From: Verrucomicrobiaceae bacterium
Lineage (GTDB): Bacteria > Verrucomicrobiota > Verrucomicrobiia > Verrucomicrobiales > Verrucomicrobiaceae
DNA length: 64,000 bases
Assembly: GCA_015075365.1 (NCBI GenBank)
Contig: JABTUN010000001.1
Coordinates: 2,170,001-2,234,000, forward strand
Direction of reading: 5' to 3'
Shown here piece after piece: positions 8,468 through 16,326 of this stretch; positions within the stretch are counted from its first letter, which is position 1, and each line of letters starts with the position of its first letter. Made by a program: the position numbers and the translations under genes. Under the pieces are notes generated by a model that searched no databases, was not told the origin of the DNA, and was given only the letters and a program-made list of their open reading frames with translations.

Positions 8468-9901
8468 TCACGCCACCAGATCCTGGATCACATGCCCGTG
8501 CACGTCCGTGAGACGACGGTCGATGCCGTTGTGCCGCACGGTGAGCCTTTCATGATCAATGCCGAGCAGGTGGAGCATCGTCGCGTGGATGTCGTAGCAG
8601 GTCGTCGGGTTCGCGCGGTCGAGCGGCTTGTAGCCCCATTGATCGCTCTCGCCGGCCACCACGCCGCCTTTGATGCCGCCGCCGCAGAGCCAGTTGGTGA
8701 AGACATACGGATTGTGGTCGCGCCCCTTGCCGCCCTGCGTGCTCGGCATGCGGCCGAACTCGGTGGTCCACAGGATGATCGTCTCGTCGAGCAAGCCACG
8801 CTGTTTCAAATCGAGAATCAGCGCCGAAACCGCCTTCGCCATGCCCCAGGCGAGCGGTCCATGATCACGCTCGACATCCTCGTGGCTGTCCCAGTTTCGA
8901 CGCGGGAAACCATTGTCGTTGCCACTCCAGATTTGCACGAAACGAACACCGCGCTCCAGCAGGCGACGCGCGGCAAGGCATTTGCGGCCCATGTAGTCCG
9001 CTTCTTCCTCCGCATTGATCTCGGTGGGCCACACTTTGCGGTGTTCCTGGATGCCGTACATCGTTTTGATGTACTCCGGCTCCTTCGAGAGGTCGAGCGC
9101 CTCCGGCGCGGCGAGCTGCATCTTCGCGGCCAGTTCGTAGCTCTGGATGCGGCTTTCGAGCCGCGAGTCCTCCTCGCGCAACGCGGCGTGTTTTCGATTC
9201 AACTGCTCCAAAAGCTCAAAACCGCCACGATCCGACCTCGCGCTGATGTAGCGGCCATTTTTGTGCGGAAACAGATCCGCGATCGGCACCTCCGCGCCGG
9301 GGTAAATGATCGTCCCGGCATGCTGTGATGGCAAAAACGCCGAATCCCAGTTCTTCGGCCCGTTCGAGGCAAAGCCGCGATGGTCAGGCAGCACGACAAA
9401 CGTCGGCAAGTTGTCGCTGATCGAGCCCAGCGCATAGCTGACCCAGCAGCCCACGCCGGGGAAACCGGGCAGATTGAAGCCGGTGGCCTGCAACAGCGTG
9501 CCCTGCGAATGCACGCCCGTTTTGCCGACCATGTTGTGCACAAAGGCGAGGTCATCCGCACACGCGCCGAGCGGCGCGACGGCCTCGCTGAGCATCTTCC
9601 CGCACTGGCCGTAGGGCTTGAAGTCCCACACCGGCTTCTTCCACGGCCCGAGCCCGTTTTGAAACGCCTCCACCGCCTCGCCGAAGTCCGAGGCCTCGCC
9701 GTGATGCTTCACCAGCGCCGGTTTGAAGTCGAAGAGGTCGATATGACTAGCCGCGCCGCCCATGAAGAGCTGCACCACCCGTTTCGCCTTCGGCGCGATG
9801 ACCTGCGAGCGATGTTGCGTCTCCGCCGCCTGCATCGACGCAAACGCGAGCGCGCCAAAACCTTGTCCGGTGGTTTGAAGAAGCTGGCGGCGGGTGAGCA
9901 T
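8468..9901 (-). CDS. Second Tat-exported DUF1501 protein
   Basis: 477 residues, starting MLTRRQLLQTTGQGFGALAFA, a twin-arginine-type signal. DUF1501 hallmarks include MGGAASHIDLFDFKP, a Trp-rich NDNGFPRRNWDSHEDVERDH, TTEFGRMPSTQGGKGRDHNP, and the C-terminal CYDIHATMLHLLGIDHE. It is of the larger subtype that usually lies directly downstream of a DUF1549/DUF1553 gene in Planctomycetes and Verrucomicrobia. Here no such partner is on either side, so it is an orphan member. It is distinct from the DUF1501 protein near the left edge. The reaction is unknown; a role in degrading complex organic matter is inferred from lineage genomics only. Confidence 0.9.
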   Translation of the reverse strand: MLTRRQLLQTTGQGFGALAFASMQAAETQHRSQVIAPKAKRVVQLFMGGAASHIDLFDFKPALVKHHGEASDFGEAVEAFQNGLGPWKKPVWDFKPYGQCGKMLSEAVAPLGACADDLAFVHNMVGKTGVHSQGTLLQATGFNLPGFPGVGCWVSYALGSISDNLPTFVVLPDHRGFASNGPKNWDSAFLPSQHAGTIIYPGAEVPIADLFPHKNGRYISARSDRGGFELLEQLNRKHAALREEDSRLESRIQSYELAAKMQLAAPEALDLSKEPEYIKTMYGIQEHRKVWPTEINAEEEADYMGRKCLAARRLLERGVRFVQIWSGNDNGFPRRNWDSHEDVERDHGPLAWGMAKAVSALILDLKQRGLLDETIILWTTEFGRMPSTQGGKGRDHNPYVFTNWLCGGGIKGGVVAGESDQWGYKPLDRANPTTCYDIHATMLHLLGIDHERLTVRHNGIDRRLTDVHGHVIQDLVA

Positions 9902-10027
9902 GCGTGATCTTTGTGCCAGAGACTACGCGGGAGCCAGTCACGTCTTTACGGGACGTCCGGTGCCTTCCAGAAAGCAGGCGCGCGGCTTCGCGTTTGGATG
10001 CTCGTTGCGCGCACCGCTCTTAACGCC

Positions 10028-11008
10028 ATGAAACTCCTCGCTTTCCTGCTCATGACCGCCTCCGTCCTTGCCGAAGCACCCATCACCCTCGTCATCCACG
10101 GCGGCGCGGGCATCTCCCGGGAGGAATTGAGCGCTGAAAAGGAAGCCGCTGCCCGCGCGGCGCTCGAGGAGTCCCTGCGAGCCGGGTTCAAGGTGCTGCA
10201 AAGCGGTGGAAGCAGCCTCGACGCGGTTGGCATGGCCATCGTCGTGCTGGAGGACTCGCCTTCTTTCAACGCGGGTCGCGGCGCGGTGCTCACCTCGGCA
10301 GGTGCCGTCGAGATGGACGCCTCCATCATGGATGGTGCCACGCTCAAGGCCGGTGCTGTGGCCGGCGTGCAAGGTGTGCGTAATCCCATCCGTCTCGCCC
10401 GCGCGGTGATGGATCACACGCCGCATGTCATGCTCATCGGCAACGGCGCGGAGGACTTCGCACGCGAGCGGAAACTGCCCTTCGAGCCGCCGGATTACTT
10501 CATCATCCCGGAACGGGTGAGGCAGTTGGAGCGGGCGAAAGAGAAGGCTGCAAAGAAGCAGGCCTCCATCGAATCGTTGCCCCCTTCGTTCAAAGCCGGC
10601 ACCGTGGGGGCGGTGGCGCTTGACAAGGCCGGTCATCTCGCCGCGGGCACCTCCACCGGCGGCATGACGAACAAGCGCGCCGGCCGCGTGGGTGATTCTC
10701 CTGTGATTGGCGCGGGCACTTACGCGGACGACGATCTCGTCGCCGTGTCATGCACCGGGCATGGTGAGTATTTCATCCGCTGTGCCGTCGCGCACGACGT
10801 CGCCGCGCGGATGAGGTATCAAAACGCCACGGTGGGCGATGCCACGCGTGCAATCATCCACGAGCGCCTGAAAAAGATGGGAGGAGACGGCGGCCTCATC
10901 GCGCTCGACGCCAAAGGCAACGTCGCCACGCCCTTCAACACGCCTGGCATGTTTCACGGCATCATTCGGGCTGACGGCACGATCCGGATTGCGATTTTTG
11001 AGGAGTGA
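10028..11008 (+). CDS. Isoaspartyl peptidase / plant-type L-asparaginase (exported)
   Basis: 326 residues of the Ntn-hydrolase family. An early IHGGAGI motif is followed by a large first subunit and the autocleavage site KA-G/T192-VGAVALD, where Thr192 becomes the nucleophile. GTSTGGMTNKRAGRVGDSP and GTGHGEYF-like (SCTGHGEYF) substrate-binding loops are present. It hydrolyses isoaspartyl dipeptides and asparagine. A signal peptide (MKLLAFLLMTASVLAEA) suggests periplasmic location, whereas the E. coli homologue IaaA is cytoplasmic. ATG 10028 was chosen because it begins this signal. Confidence 0.93.
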   Translation: MKLLAFLLMTASVLAEAPITLVIHGGAGISREELSAEKEAAARAALEESLRAGFKVLQSGGSSLDAVGMAIVVLEDSPSFNAGRGAVLTSAGAVEMDASIMDGATLKAGAVAGVQGVRNPIRLARAVMDHTPHVMLIGNGAEDFARERKLPFEPPDYFIIPERVRQLERAKEKAAKKQASIESLPPSFKAGTVGAVALDKAGHLAAGTSTGGMTNKRAGRVGDSPVIGAGTYADDDLVAVSCTGHGEYFIRCAVAHDVAARMRYQNATVGDATRAIIHERLKKMGGDGGLIALDAKGNVATPFNTPGMFHGIIRADGTIRIAIFEE

Positions 11009-11010
11009 GA

Positions 11011-11910
11011 TCACTCCACCGTCCGCTGCGCCCGTTCTGCGATCAATTCGGCCAGTGTGGCCATTTCGACGCCGGGTTTGCCTTTCGGCTGCACCAGCAA
11101 CAAATCCGCCGTGGGTACCGGCGCGGCCAGCTTGATGAAGACACAGCCGCTGTGCGGCAGCTTTTGCGCGTGCTCCGGCATCAAGGCCACGCCATCACCG
11201 GAGGCGACGCCTGCAATCATGAGCGAAAGTGAATCGACCTCGCTCACGATCTGCGGCTCGAAGCCCGCCGCGCCGCAAATGCCGCGCAAAAACTCGCGCC
11301 GGCCGGGAAACACCGCGTCGCTGAGCGAAATGAACGACTCGCGGGCCAGCGCGGCTAGTTTGAGCGTTTTCTTCGACGTCAACGGATGCTCTTCCGGCAA
11401 CACTGCGGCCATTTTGTTCCGCGAAAGCCGCCGCACGGCAAACAGCTCGCGATCCGCGTCCTCGATGTTGCCGAGGATCGCGGCGTCGAGCTCGTGCGTG
11501 CGCAAACGATCAAGCTGCGCCCGCGGCGGCAGCTCAAACAGGCTCACGCGGGCCTTGGGGTGCCGCTGGCGGAACTCGCGCATCACCGGCGTGACCAGAT
11601 CATCGAGGAAGACCGAGAGAAAGCCCAGCCGCAGCGTGCGCGGCGCATCGCCAAACTGCTCGCGGAGCTGCTGAGCGGACGTTTCCGCATCGCAGATGAT
11701 CTGGCGGGCCTTGGGCAGGAAAAAACGTCCCGCGTCCGTCAGCACGATGCGTTTCTTTACGCGATCAAACAGCGCCACGCCCAGTTCCGCCTCCAGCGCG
11801 GCGATTTGACGGCTCAGCGCCGGCTGCGTGACATGCAGCCGCTGCGCCGCGCGTGAAATGCTCGAATCCTCCGCCGCAGCGGTGAAGTAGCGCAGTTGAT
11901 GAAATTCCAT
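11011..11910 (-). CDS. LysR-family transcriptional regulator
   Basis: 299 residues. The winged helix-turn-helix occupies about residues 1-60 (MEFHQLRYFTAAAEDSSISR, then RLHVTQPALSRQIAALE), followed by a linker helix and a periplasmic-binding-like effector domain. LysR regulators usually control a divergent neighbour; here the divergent gene is the repeat-flanked ATPase, about 180 bases away. The effector cannot be told. ATG 11910 gives the conserved LysR start; the frame stays open upstream through the 54-bp repeats, but that extension is not part of the family. Confidence 0.92.
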   Translation of the reverse strand: MEFHQLRYFTAAAEDSSISRAAQRLHVTQPALSRQIAALEAELGVALFDRVKKRIVLTDAGRFFLPKARQIICDAETSAQQLREQFGDAPRTLRLGFLSVFLDDLVTPVMREFRQRHPKARVSLFELPPRAQLDRLRTHELDAAILGNIEDADRELFAVRRLSRNKMAAVLPEEHPLTSKKTLKLAALARESFISLSDAVFPGRREFLRGICGAAGFEPQIVSEVDSLSLMIAGVASGDGVALMPEHAQKLPHSGCVFIKLAAPVPTADLLLVQPKGKPGVEMATLAELIAERAQRTVE

Positions 11911-11955
11911 GCGGCAGCCTACGCGGGGCGATAAATGACGAAACCAGAATGATGA

Positions 11956-12080
11956 ATGTCGATTTCGTGCTCCTGATTTCGTCTCGTTTGGGAGCACCAA
12001 AAAAGCATCATGTCGATTTCGTGCTCTCTTTTCTCCGCCAAATAAGAGCACCAAATTGACGAAATGTCGATTTCGTGCTC
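11956..12080. repeat. 54-bp tandem array with covarying hairpins
   Basis: The 17-base block ATGTCGATTTCGTGCTC occurs at 11956, 12010 and 12064, exactly 54 bases apart. After each of the first two copies, 19 bases or slightly fewer lie between GTGCTC and its complement GAGCAC. In unit 1 the seventh pair is C-G (GTGCTCC/GGAGCAC); in unit 2 it is T-A (GTGCTCT/AGAGCAC), so the stem is kept by compensating changes. The third copy runs into the ATPase gene start without a closing arm. The array fills the divergent region between the LysR gene and the ATPase. Confidence 0.85.
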
Positions 12081-12091
12081 CCTTTGTCGCC

Positions 12092-13537
12092 ATGCCTGCC
12101 ATGTCTCCCTTCCACGGTCGCCAGTTTCTCGCGGACCAGTTTGAGCGGCTCTTTCGCAAGCCGAAGGCCTCCCTCGTTGTCGTGCAGGGGCGGCGGCGCA
12201 TCGGCAAGAGCGCCTTCGTCACGCACTGCGGGCGCACGTTTGCGGATCACTTCATCAAACTCGAAGGACTCGGTCCGCGCGAGGGCGGCACGGCGGCGGA
12301 GCAGCTCGGAGCCTTCGCGGAGCAGCTCGCCGCGCAGACGAAGATGCCGCGCGTCACGCTCGAATCCTGGCCGCAGGCCTTTCAGATGCTCGCGCAGGCT
12401 CTCCCGGCCAAAGGAAAGGTCGTGCTGCTGCTCGATGAGATTTCGTGGATGGCCGCCGGATCGCCGGATTTCGCCGGGCACCTCAAAGTGGCCTGGGACA
12501 ATCTCTTCAGCGTGCGCAATCACCTCGTCGTCGTGCTTTGCGGCTCCGTCTCCTCGTGGATCGAGGCGAATCTGCTCAAAAGCGCCGGCTTCGTCGGCCG
12601 CACCTCGTGGGTGTTCTCGATGCCACCCATGCCGCTGCCGGAGTGCGTGCCGTTTTGGCGTGCGAAAGCCCCGCGCATCCCCGTGCTGGAGAAAATCAAG
12701 ACCCTCGCCGTCACCGGCGGCGTGCCGCGTTATCTCGAAGAGATCGATCCCGCGCAGACGGCGGAGCAAAACATCCACCGCCTGTGCTTTGACGCAGGCG
12801 GGCTGCTCTTCCGCGAGTTCGAGAATCTTTTCAGCAGCGTCTTCAACCGCCGCGCGGACCGCTACCGCGACATCTGCCGCGTTTTGAGCGGTCCGGCCCG
12901 CACCATAACCGAGATCGCGAAAGAGCTGCAAATCGGCCGCGGCGGCATCCTCACCGAGGCGCTCACCGAGCTGGAAAGCGCGGGCTTCATCACCTGCGAC
13001 CTGCCCTTTTCACCACTGGGCGGCACCGAGAAGCGCATCGCTAAATACCGGCTGAGTGACAACTACTCGCGCTTTTACCTCCGCTACATCGAGCCGGAGA
13101 AAAAGCGCATCGAGAAGGGTCTGTACCGCACACGCCCGCTCGAAACCCTGCCGCAGTGGGACACGCTCATGGGCTTGCAGTTTGAAAACCTCGTCCTCGG
13201 CAACCGCGATCCGCTCCTGCGTCACATCGACCTCGCAAACACGCCCATCCTCAACGCAGGGCCGTATTTCCAGGCCAAAACGCTGCGCACCGAGGCCTGC
13301 CAGATCGACATGCTCCTGCGCGCAAAGAAATCCCTCTACGTCATCGAGATCAAGCTGCGCGAAAAGATCACCCATGACTGCATCACCGAGGTGCAGGACA
13401 AAATCCGCAAGCTGAAGCTCCCCAAAGGCATGCCGTGCCGCACCGTTCTGGTCTATCAGGGCCAGCTCGATGCGAGCATCCCGGACGAGGACTTCTTCGA
13501 CTACCTCGTGCCCTTTGAGCGGTTGTTTGAGGCGTGA
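12092..13537 (+). CDS. AAA-type ATPase with DUF234-like (nuclease-fold) C-terminus
   Basis: About 481 residues. Walker A is GRRRIGKSAF (about residues 33-42) and Walker B VVLLLDEISWM. A winged-helix segment follows (ITEIAKELQIGRGGILTEAL). The C-terminal region has CQIDMLL and YVIEIKLREK, a D...E-x-K arrangement like PD-(D/E)xK nucleases, as in archaeal ATPase/DUF234 proteins. These are common, often multicopy accessory genes whose role is not settled; mobile-element or defence functions have been suggested. Start is 12092 or 12101, directly after the 54-bp repeats. A toxin-antitoxin pair follows in the same direction. Confidence 0.88.
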   Translation: MPAMSPFHGRQFLADQFERLFRKPKASLVVVQGRRRIGKSAFVTHCGRTFADHFIKLEGLGPREGGTAAEQLGAFAEQLAAQTKMPRVTLESWPQAFQMLAQALPAKGKVVLLLDEISWMAAGSPDFAGHLKVAWDNLFSVRNHLVVVLCGSVSSWIEANLLKSAGFVGRTSWVFSMPPMPLPECVPFWRAKAPRIPVLEKIKTLAVTGGVPRYLEEIDPAQTAEQNIHRLCFDAGGLLFREFENLFSSVFNRRADRYRDICRVLSGPARTITEIAKELQIGRGGILTEALTELESAGFITCDLPFSPLGGTEKRIAKYRLSDNYSRFYLRYIEPEKKRIEKGLYRTRPLETLPQWDTLMGLQFENLVLGNRDPLLRHIDLANTPILNAGPYFQAKTLRTEACQIDMLLRAKKSLYVIEIKLREKITHDCITEVQDKIRKLKLPKGMPCRTVLVYQGQLDASIPDEDFFDYLVPFERLFEA

Positions 13538-13578
13538 GGCAGCTTGCCATGACCTTCGTTGTGCGCTTGAATCGACCC

Positions 13579-13776
13579 ATGCCTGCCGTGAAATCGACAA
13601 CGATCAAATCTGCCGCCGCACGTCTGGTGCGTGAACTGCCCGAGTCCGCCAGTTGGGACGATTTGATGCATCAAATCTATGTCCGCCAGAAGATCGAAGC
13701 GGGTCTGTCCGACCTCCGTGCCGGTCGCAAGCACTCCCATGCGTCCATTCGCAAAGAGTTCGGGCTCGACGCATGA
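13579..13776 (+). CDS. Antitoxin of a RelE/ParE-type module
   Basis: 65 residues. The central LPESASWDDLMHQIYVRQKI followed by EAGLSDLRAGRKHSHASIRK matches small antitoxins that pair with ParE/RelE toxins: a helical DNA- or toxin-binding segment, then a hinge. ATG 13579 gives the usual length; ATGs at 13549 and 13534 are in frame but would add an atypical leader. Its stop overlaps the toxin start (ATGA), the normal arrangement for tight stoichiometric control and autorepression. Confidence 0.82.
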   Translation: MPAVKSTTIKSAAARLVRELPESASWDDLMHQIYVRQKIEAGLSDLRAGRKHSHASIRKEFGLDA

Positions 13777-14075
13777 AAGTGGAATGGTCCAGGCAGGCGC
13801 GTTCCGATCTGCGGGCCATCCATGGCTACATCGCCCGTGACTCGGAGCATTATGCGCGTCTCCAGGTGAAACGCCTTGTGGAACGGGTGGAATATGTCGC
13901 CAGCCGACCGATGACCGGACATCCCGTTCATGAGTTCCCCGAGCTGGAGCTGCGAGAGGCGCATCAGGAGGGCTACCGCATCATTTATGCGCTGGAGGAC
14001 GGTTTGCTGCAGGTCGTCACGATCATCCACATGCGGCAAGTCTTGAAGAAGCGCCGGTTGGGGCGGCGCTCGTGA
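13773..14075 (+). CDS. ParE/RelE-family toxin
   Basis: 100 residues of the ParE/RelE fold: MKVEWSRQARSDLRAIHGYI, the conserved HPVHEFPELELREAHQEGYR strand-turn with the arginine of the family, and VVTIIHMRQVL near the end. ParE toxins poison gyrase and RelE toxins cleave mRNA on the ribosome; sequence favours ParE (R..YRIIY.. then H-x-R) but does not prove it. Overlaps its antitoxin by 4 bases. Confidence 0.88.
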   Translation: MKVEWSRQARSDLRAIHGYIARDSEHYARLQVKRLVERVEYVASRPMTGHPVHEFPELELREAHQEGYRIIYALEDGLLQVVTIIHMRQVLKKRRLGRRS

Positions 14076-14156
14076 GTGTTCATTACTTCCCGGCATGAAC
14101 TTCCTTCCGCATCGGCATTGGCTGAACTCGCGCTCATGTAGAAGGATCGTGTCGTC

Positions 14157-14945
14157 ATGAAAACCAAACGACGCCAGTTCATCGCCCAGGCAGCGCTCGC
14201 GCTTCCGGTCGCGGGCTGTGTGTCGCCCAACCACTCGCAAACCATGAAACTCACCCTTCGCAAATCCAACGAACGCGGCCATGCCGACCACGGCTGGCTC
14301 GACAGCTATCACACTTTCTCCTTCGCCGATTACTATGATCCGGCGCACATGGGCTTCCGCAGCCTGCGTGTGATCAATCAGGACGTCATCGCTCCCGGTG
14401 CGGGCTTTCCCACGCATCCGCACGCGGACATGGAGATCTTCAGCTACATCCTCTGGGGGGCGCTGGCGCACAAGGACAGCATGGGCAATGGCCGCACGCT
14501 GCTGCCCGGCCAGATCCAGCTAATGAGCGCCGGTCGCGGCGTGACGCACAGCGAGTTCAATCCGTCGAAGACCGAAGGCGCGTCGCTGCTGCAAATCTGG
14601 ATTCGCCCGCGTCAGCGCGGCCTCACGCCGAGCTACACCGAGTGGCATCCCGATCCGGCGAAGGAAAACGAGCCGAAAGTGCTCGTCATCTCGCCCGATG
14701 GCCGGGAAGGCAGCGCCACCATCCATCAAGACGCCGACATCTACCGCGTGCGCCTTCCGAAGGGCCAGAGCATCACCCATGAGGTCAAAACCGGCCGCGG
14801 CGTGTGGTTCCAGCTCATCAAAGGTAGCATCACCGCGCACGGCAGCACGCTGCATCCCGGTGATGCCTTCTCCACCGAAGACAACGGCACGCTCACCCTC
14901 ACCGCCTCCGACGACGCCGAAGCTCTCCTCTTCGATCTCGCCTAA
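14157..14945 (+). CDS. Pirin-family cupin with lipoprotein/Tat-like leader
   Basis: 262 residues. From about residue 30 it is a full two-cupin pirin: HPHADMEIFSYILWG and GRGVTHSEFNPSK supply the metal-binding His/Glu set, and WIRPRQRGLTPSY marks the N-cupin end. Pirins are Fe-binding proteins, some with quercetinase activity, and are normally cytoplasmic. Here the start is MKTKRRQFIAQAALALPVAG followed by Cys21, a twin-arginine-like motif plus a lipobox, implying export and lipid anchoring. An internal ATG 14244 (MKLTLRKSNERG) could make the usual cytoplasmic form. It heads a co-oriented redox set. Confidence 0.88.
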   Translation: MKTKRRQFIAQAALALPVAGCVSPNHSQTMKLTLRKSNERGHADHGWLDSYHTFSFADYYDPAHMGFRSLRVINQDVIAPGAGFPTHPHADMEIFSYILWGALAHKDSMGNGRTLLPGQIQLMSAGRGVTHSEFNPSKTEGASLLQIWIRPRQRGLTPSYTEWHPDPAKENEPKVLVISPDGREGSATIHQDADIYRVRLPKGQSITHEVKTGRGVWFQLIKGSITAHGSTLHPGDAFSTEDNGTLTLTASDDAEALLFDLA

Positions 14946-14982
14946 TCCAACCAGCACACCCCAACTCCAACACTCCACCCTC

Positions 14983-15372
14983 ATGAAACACGTATCCACC
15001 ATCGCCTCCGTCCTCCTCGGTCTCGCCTTCATCACCTTTGGGGCGAACTTCTTCCTCAACTTCATCCCGATGCCCGCCGATCCATCGCCGGCTGACGCGC
15101 CGCACAAGCTCTTCATGGCCGCGATGTTCCCCACCGGCTACCTCGCCTTCGTGAAGGTGCTGGAGATCCTCGGCGGCCTGCTCGTCGCGCTGCCAAAAAC
15201 TCGTAACATCGGCCTCTTGGTGCTCGGGCCCATCATCGTAAACATCCTCGCCTTCCATGTCTTCCTCACCAAAGGCGCCGGCCTCACCGATCCGCCCGTC
15301 CTCGTCATCTCGATTCTCTCCGCGTTCCTTCTCTTCACCGAGCGCAAAGCCTGGCTCGGCCTCGTGAAGTAA
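14983..15372 (+). CDS. DoxX-like small membrane protein
   Basis: 129 residues with four hydrophobic spans: about 5-28, 45-68 (KLFMAAMFPTGYLAFVKVLE), 74-92 and 98-118. The layout resembles DoxX/DoxD-family proteins, which often accompany pirin and other redox proteins. No catalytic residue is visible. The leader before its ATG is almost free of G and has no Shine-Dalgarno motif. The family call is moderate; the role is unknown. Confidence 0.7.
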   Translation: MKHVSTIASVLLGLAFITFGANFFLNFIPMPADPSPADAPHKLFMAAMFPTGYLAFVKVLEILGGLLVALPKTRNIGLLVLGPIIVNILAFHVFLTKGAGLTDPPVLVISILSAFLLFTERKAWLGLVK

Positions 15373-15403
15373 TTCATCCCATCAACTCCACACCTCCTCC
15401 ATC

Positions 15404-16300
15404 ATGACCGCCCACGAGCTCCAAAACCTTCTGTCCTCCGCGGATGCGCCGTTGCTCGTGCAAGTCCTGCCGGAGGAGGTTTTCGCCGCGCAGCGCATTT
15501 CCGGTTCCAAGCAGGCCTGCGTGTATGAAGTGGCCTTCTTCGATCAAATCGCCGCTCTCACCACCGACAAAGCTCGCGCCATCATTGTGTATGGCGCGGG
15601 CAGCGGCTCGCTCGATGCTCAAGTCGCAGCTCAAAAGCTCGCCGCAGCCGGTTTCACGAACGTGACGGCCTTCGACGGCGGTCTCGAAGCCTGGAGCGCC
15701 GCCGGGTTGCCGATCGAAGGCGAGGGCACATTGCCAGCCGCGCCTTTGCTCAGCGGCACCTTCAGTGCCGATACGGAGCAAAGCCTCATCCGCTGGACCG
15801 GCCGCAATCTCTTCAATCACCACAGCGGCATCGTGCGCCTCGCCGACGGCGAGATCACGTTGCGCGGCAACGCGCTCGTCGCCGCCCGTTTCCGCATCGC
15901 GATGAACAGCATCGCCTGCGAAGACATCAGCGACTCCGCGATGAACCAGATGCTCATCGCGCATCTGCACAGCGATGACTTCTTCGATGTCGCGCATCAT
16001 CCCGTGGCTGAATTCGTCGCTGAGAGCATCACACCGCTCGCCACCTGCACCGACGGCACGCCGAATTACCTCCTGCGCGGCCAGTTCACTCTGCGCGGCA
16101 TCACCCGCGACATCGAGTTTCCCATCCTCGCCGCCACCGCCGATGGAAAACGCCTCACCGCGCAGGGCGTGCTCGATCTCGACCGCACCCAGTTCGGCAG
16201 CGTTTACGGCTCCGGACGCATTTTCCGCTTCCTCGGCAAACACATCGTCAACGACCACATCCACCTGCACATCAAGCTGCACGCTGATTTAAACTCATAA
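15404..16300 (+). CDS. Rhodanese-like (no catalytic Cys) fused to YceI domain
   Basis: 298 residues, two domains. Residues 1-115 form a rhodanese-like fold, but the active-site loop reads IVYGAGSGSLDA, so Gly64 stands where the sulfur-carrying Cys is expected; sulfurtransferase activity is unlikely. Residues 120-298 are a YceI lipocalin-like domain (DTEQSLIRWTGRNLFNHHSG, RFRIAMNSIACEDISDSAM, FTLRGITRDIEFP), a polyisoprenoid-binding fold. No signal peptide is seen, although YceI proteins are often periplasmic. The gene lies between the DoxX-like and old-yellow-enzyme genes. Confidence 0.88.
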   Translation: MTAHELQNLLSSADAPLLVQVLPEEVFAAQRISGSKQACVYEVAFFDQIAALTTDKARAIIVYGAGSGSLDAQVAAQKLAAAGFTNVTAFDGGLEAWSAAGLPIEGEGTLPAAPLLSGTFSADTEQSLIRWTGRNLFNHHSGIVRLADGEITLRGNALVAARFRIAMNSIACEDISDSAMNQMLIAHLHSDDFFDVAHHPVAEFVAESITPLATCTDGTPNYLLRGQFTLRGITRDIEFPILAATADGKRLTAQGVLDLDRTQFGSVYGSGRIFRFLGKHIVNDHIHLHIKLHADLNS

Positions 16301-16326
16301 CTCATCCCTCTTAACTCAAAACTCCC
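16292..16326. repeat. One-armed heptamer word array at a gene junction
   Basis: Five consecutive 7-base words read AACTCAT, AACTCAT, CCCTCTT, AACTCAA, AACTCCC, so four fit AACTCNN. The array covers the stop codon of the rhodanese-YceI gene and runs to the next ATG. There is no inverted arm. It resembles one half of the hairpin word arrays found elsewhere in the window. Confidence 0.45.

Noticed and set aside
11956..12080. CRISPR array
   Set aside because: Only three repeats, the intervals between them pair with the repeat itself, and no cas gene is present.
12008..12931. Minus-strand frame over the 54-bp repeats reading as peptide repeats
   Set aside because: The repeated peptide only reflects the DNA repeat; the ATPase on the plus strand has the motifs.
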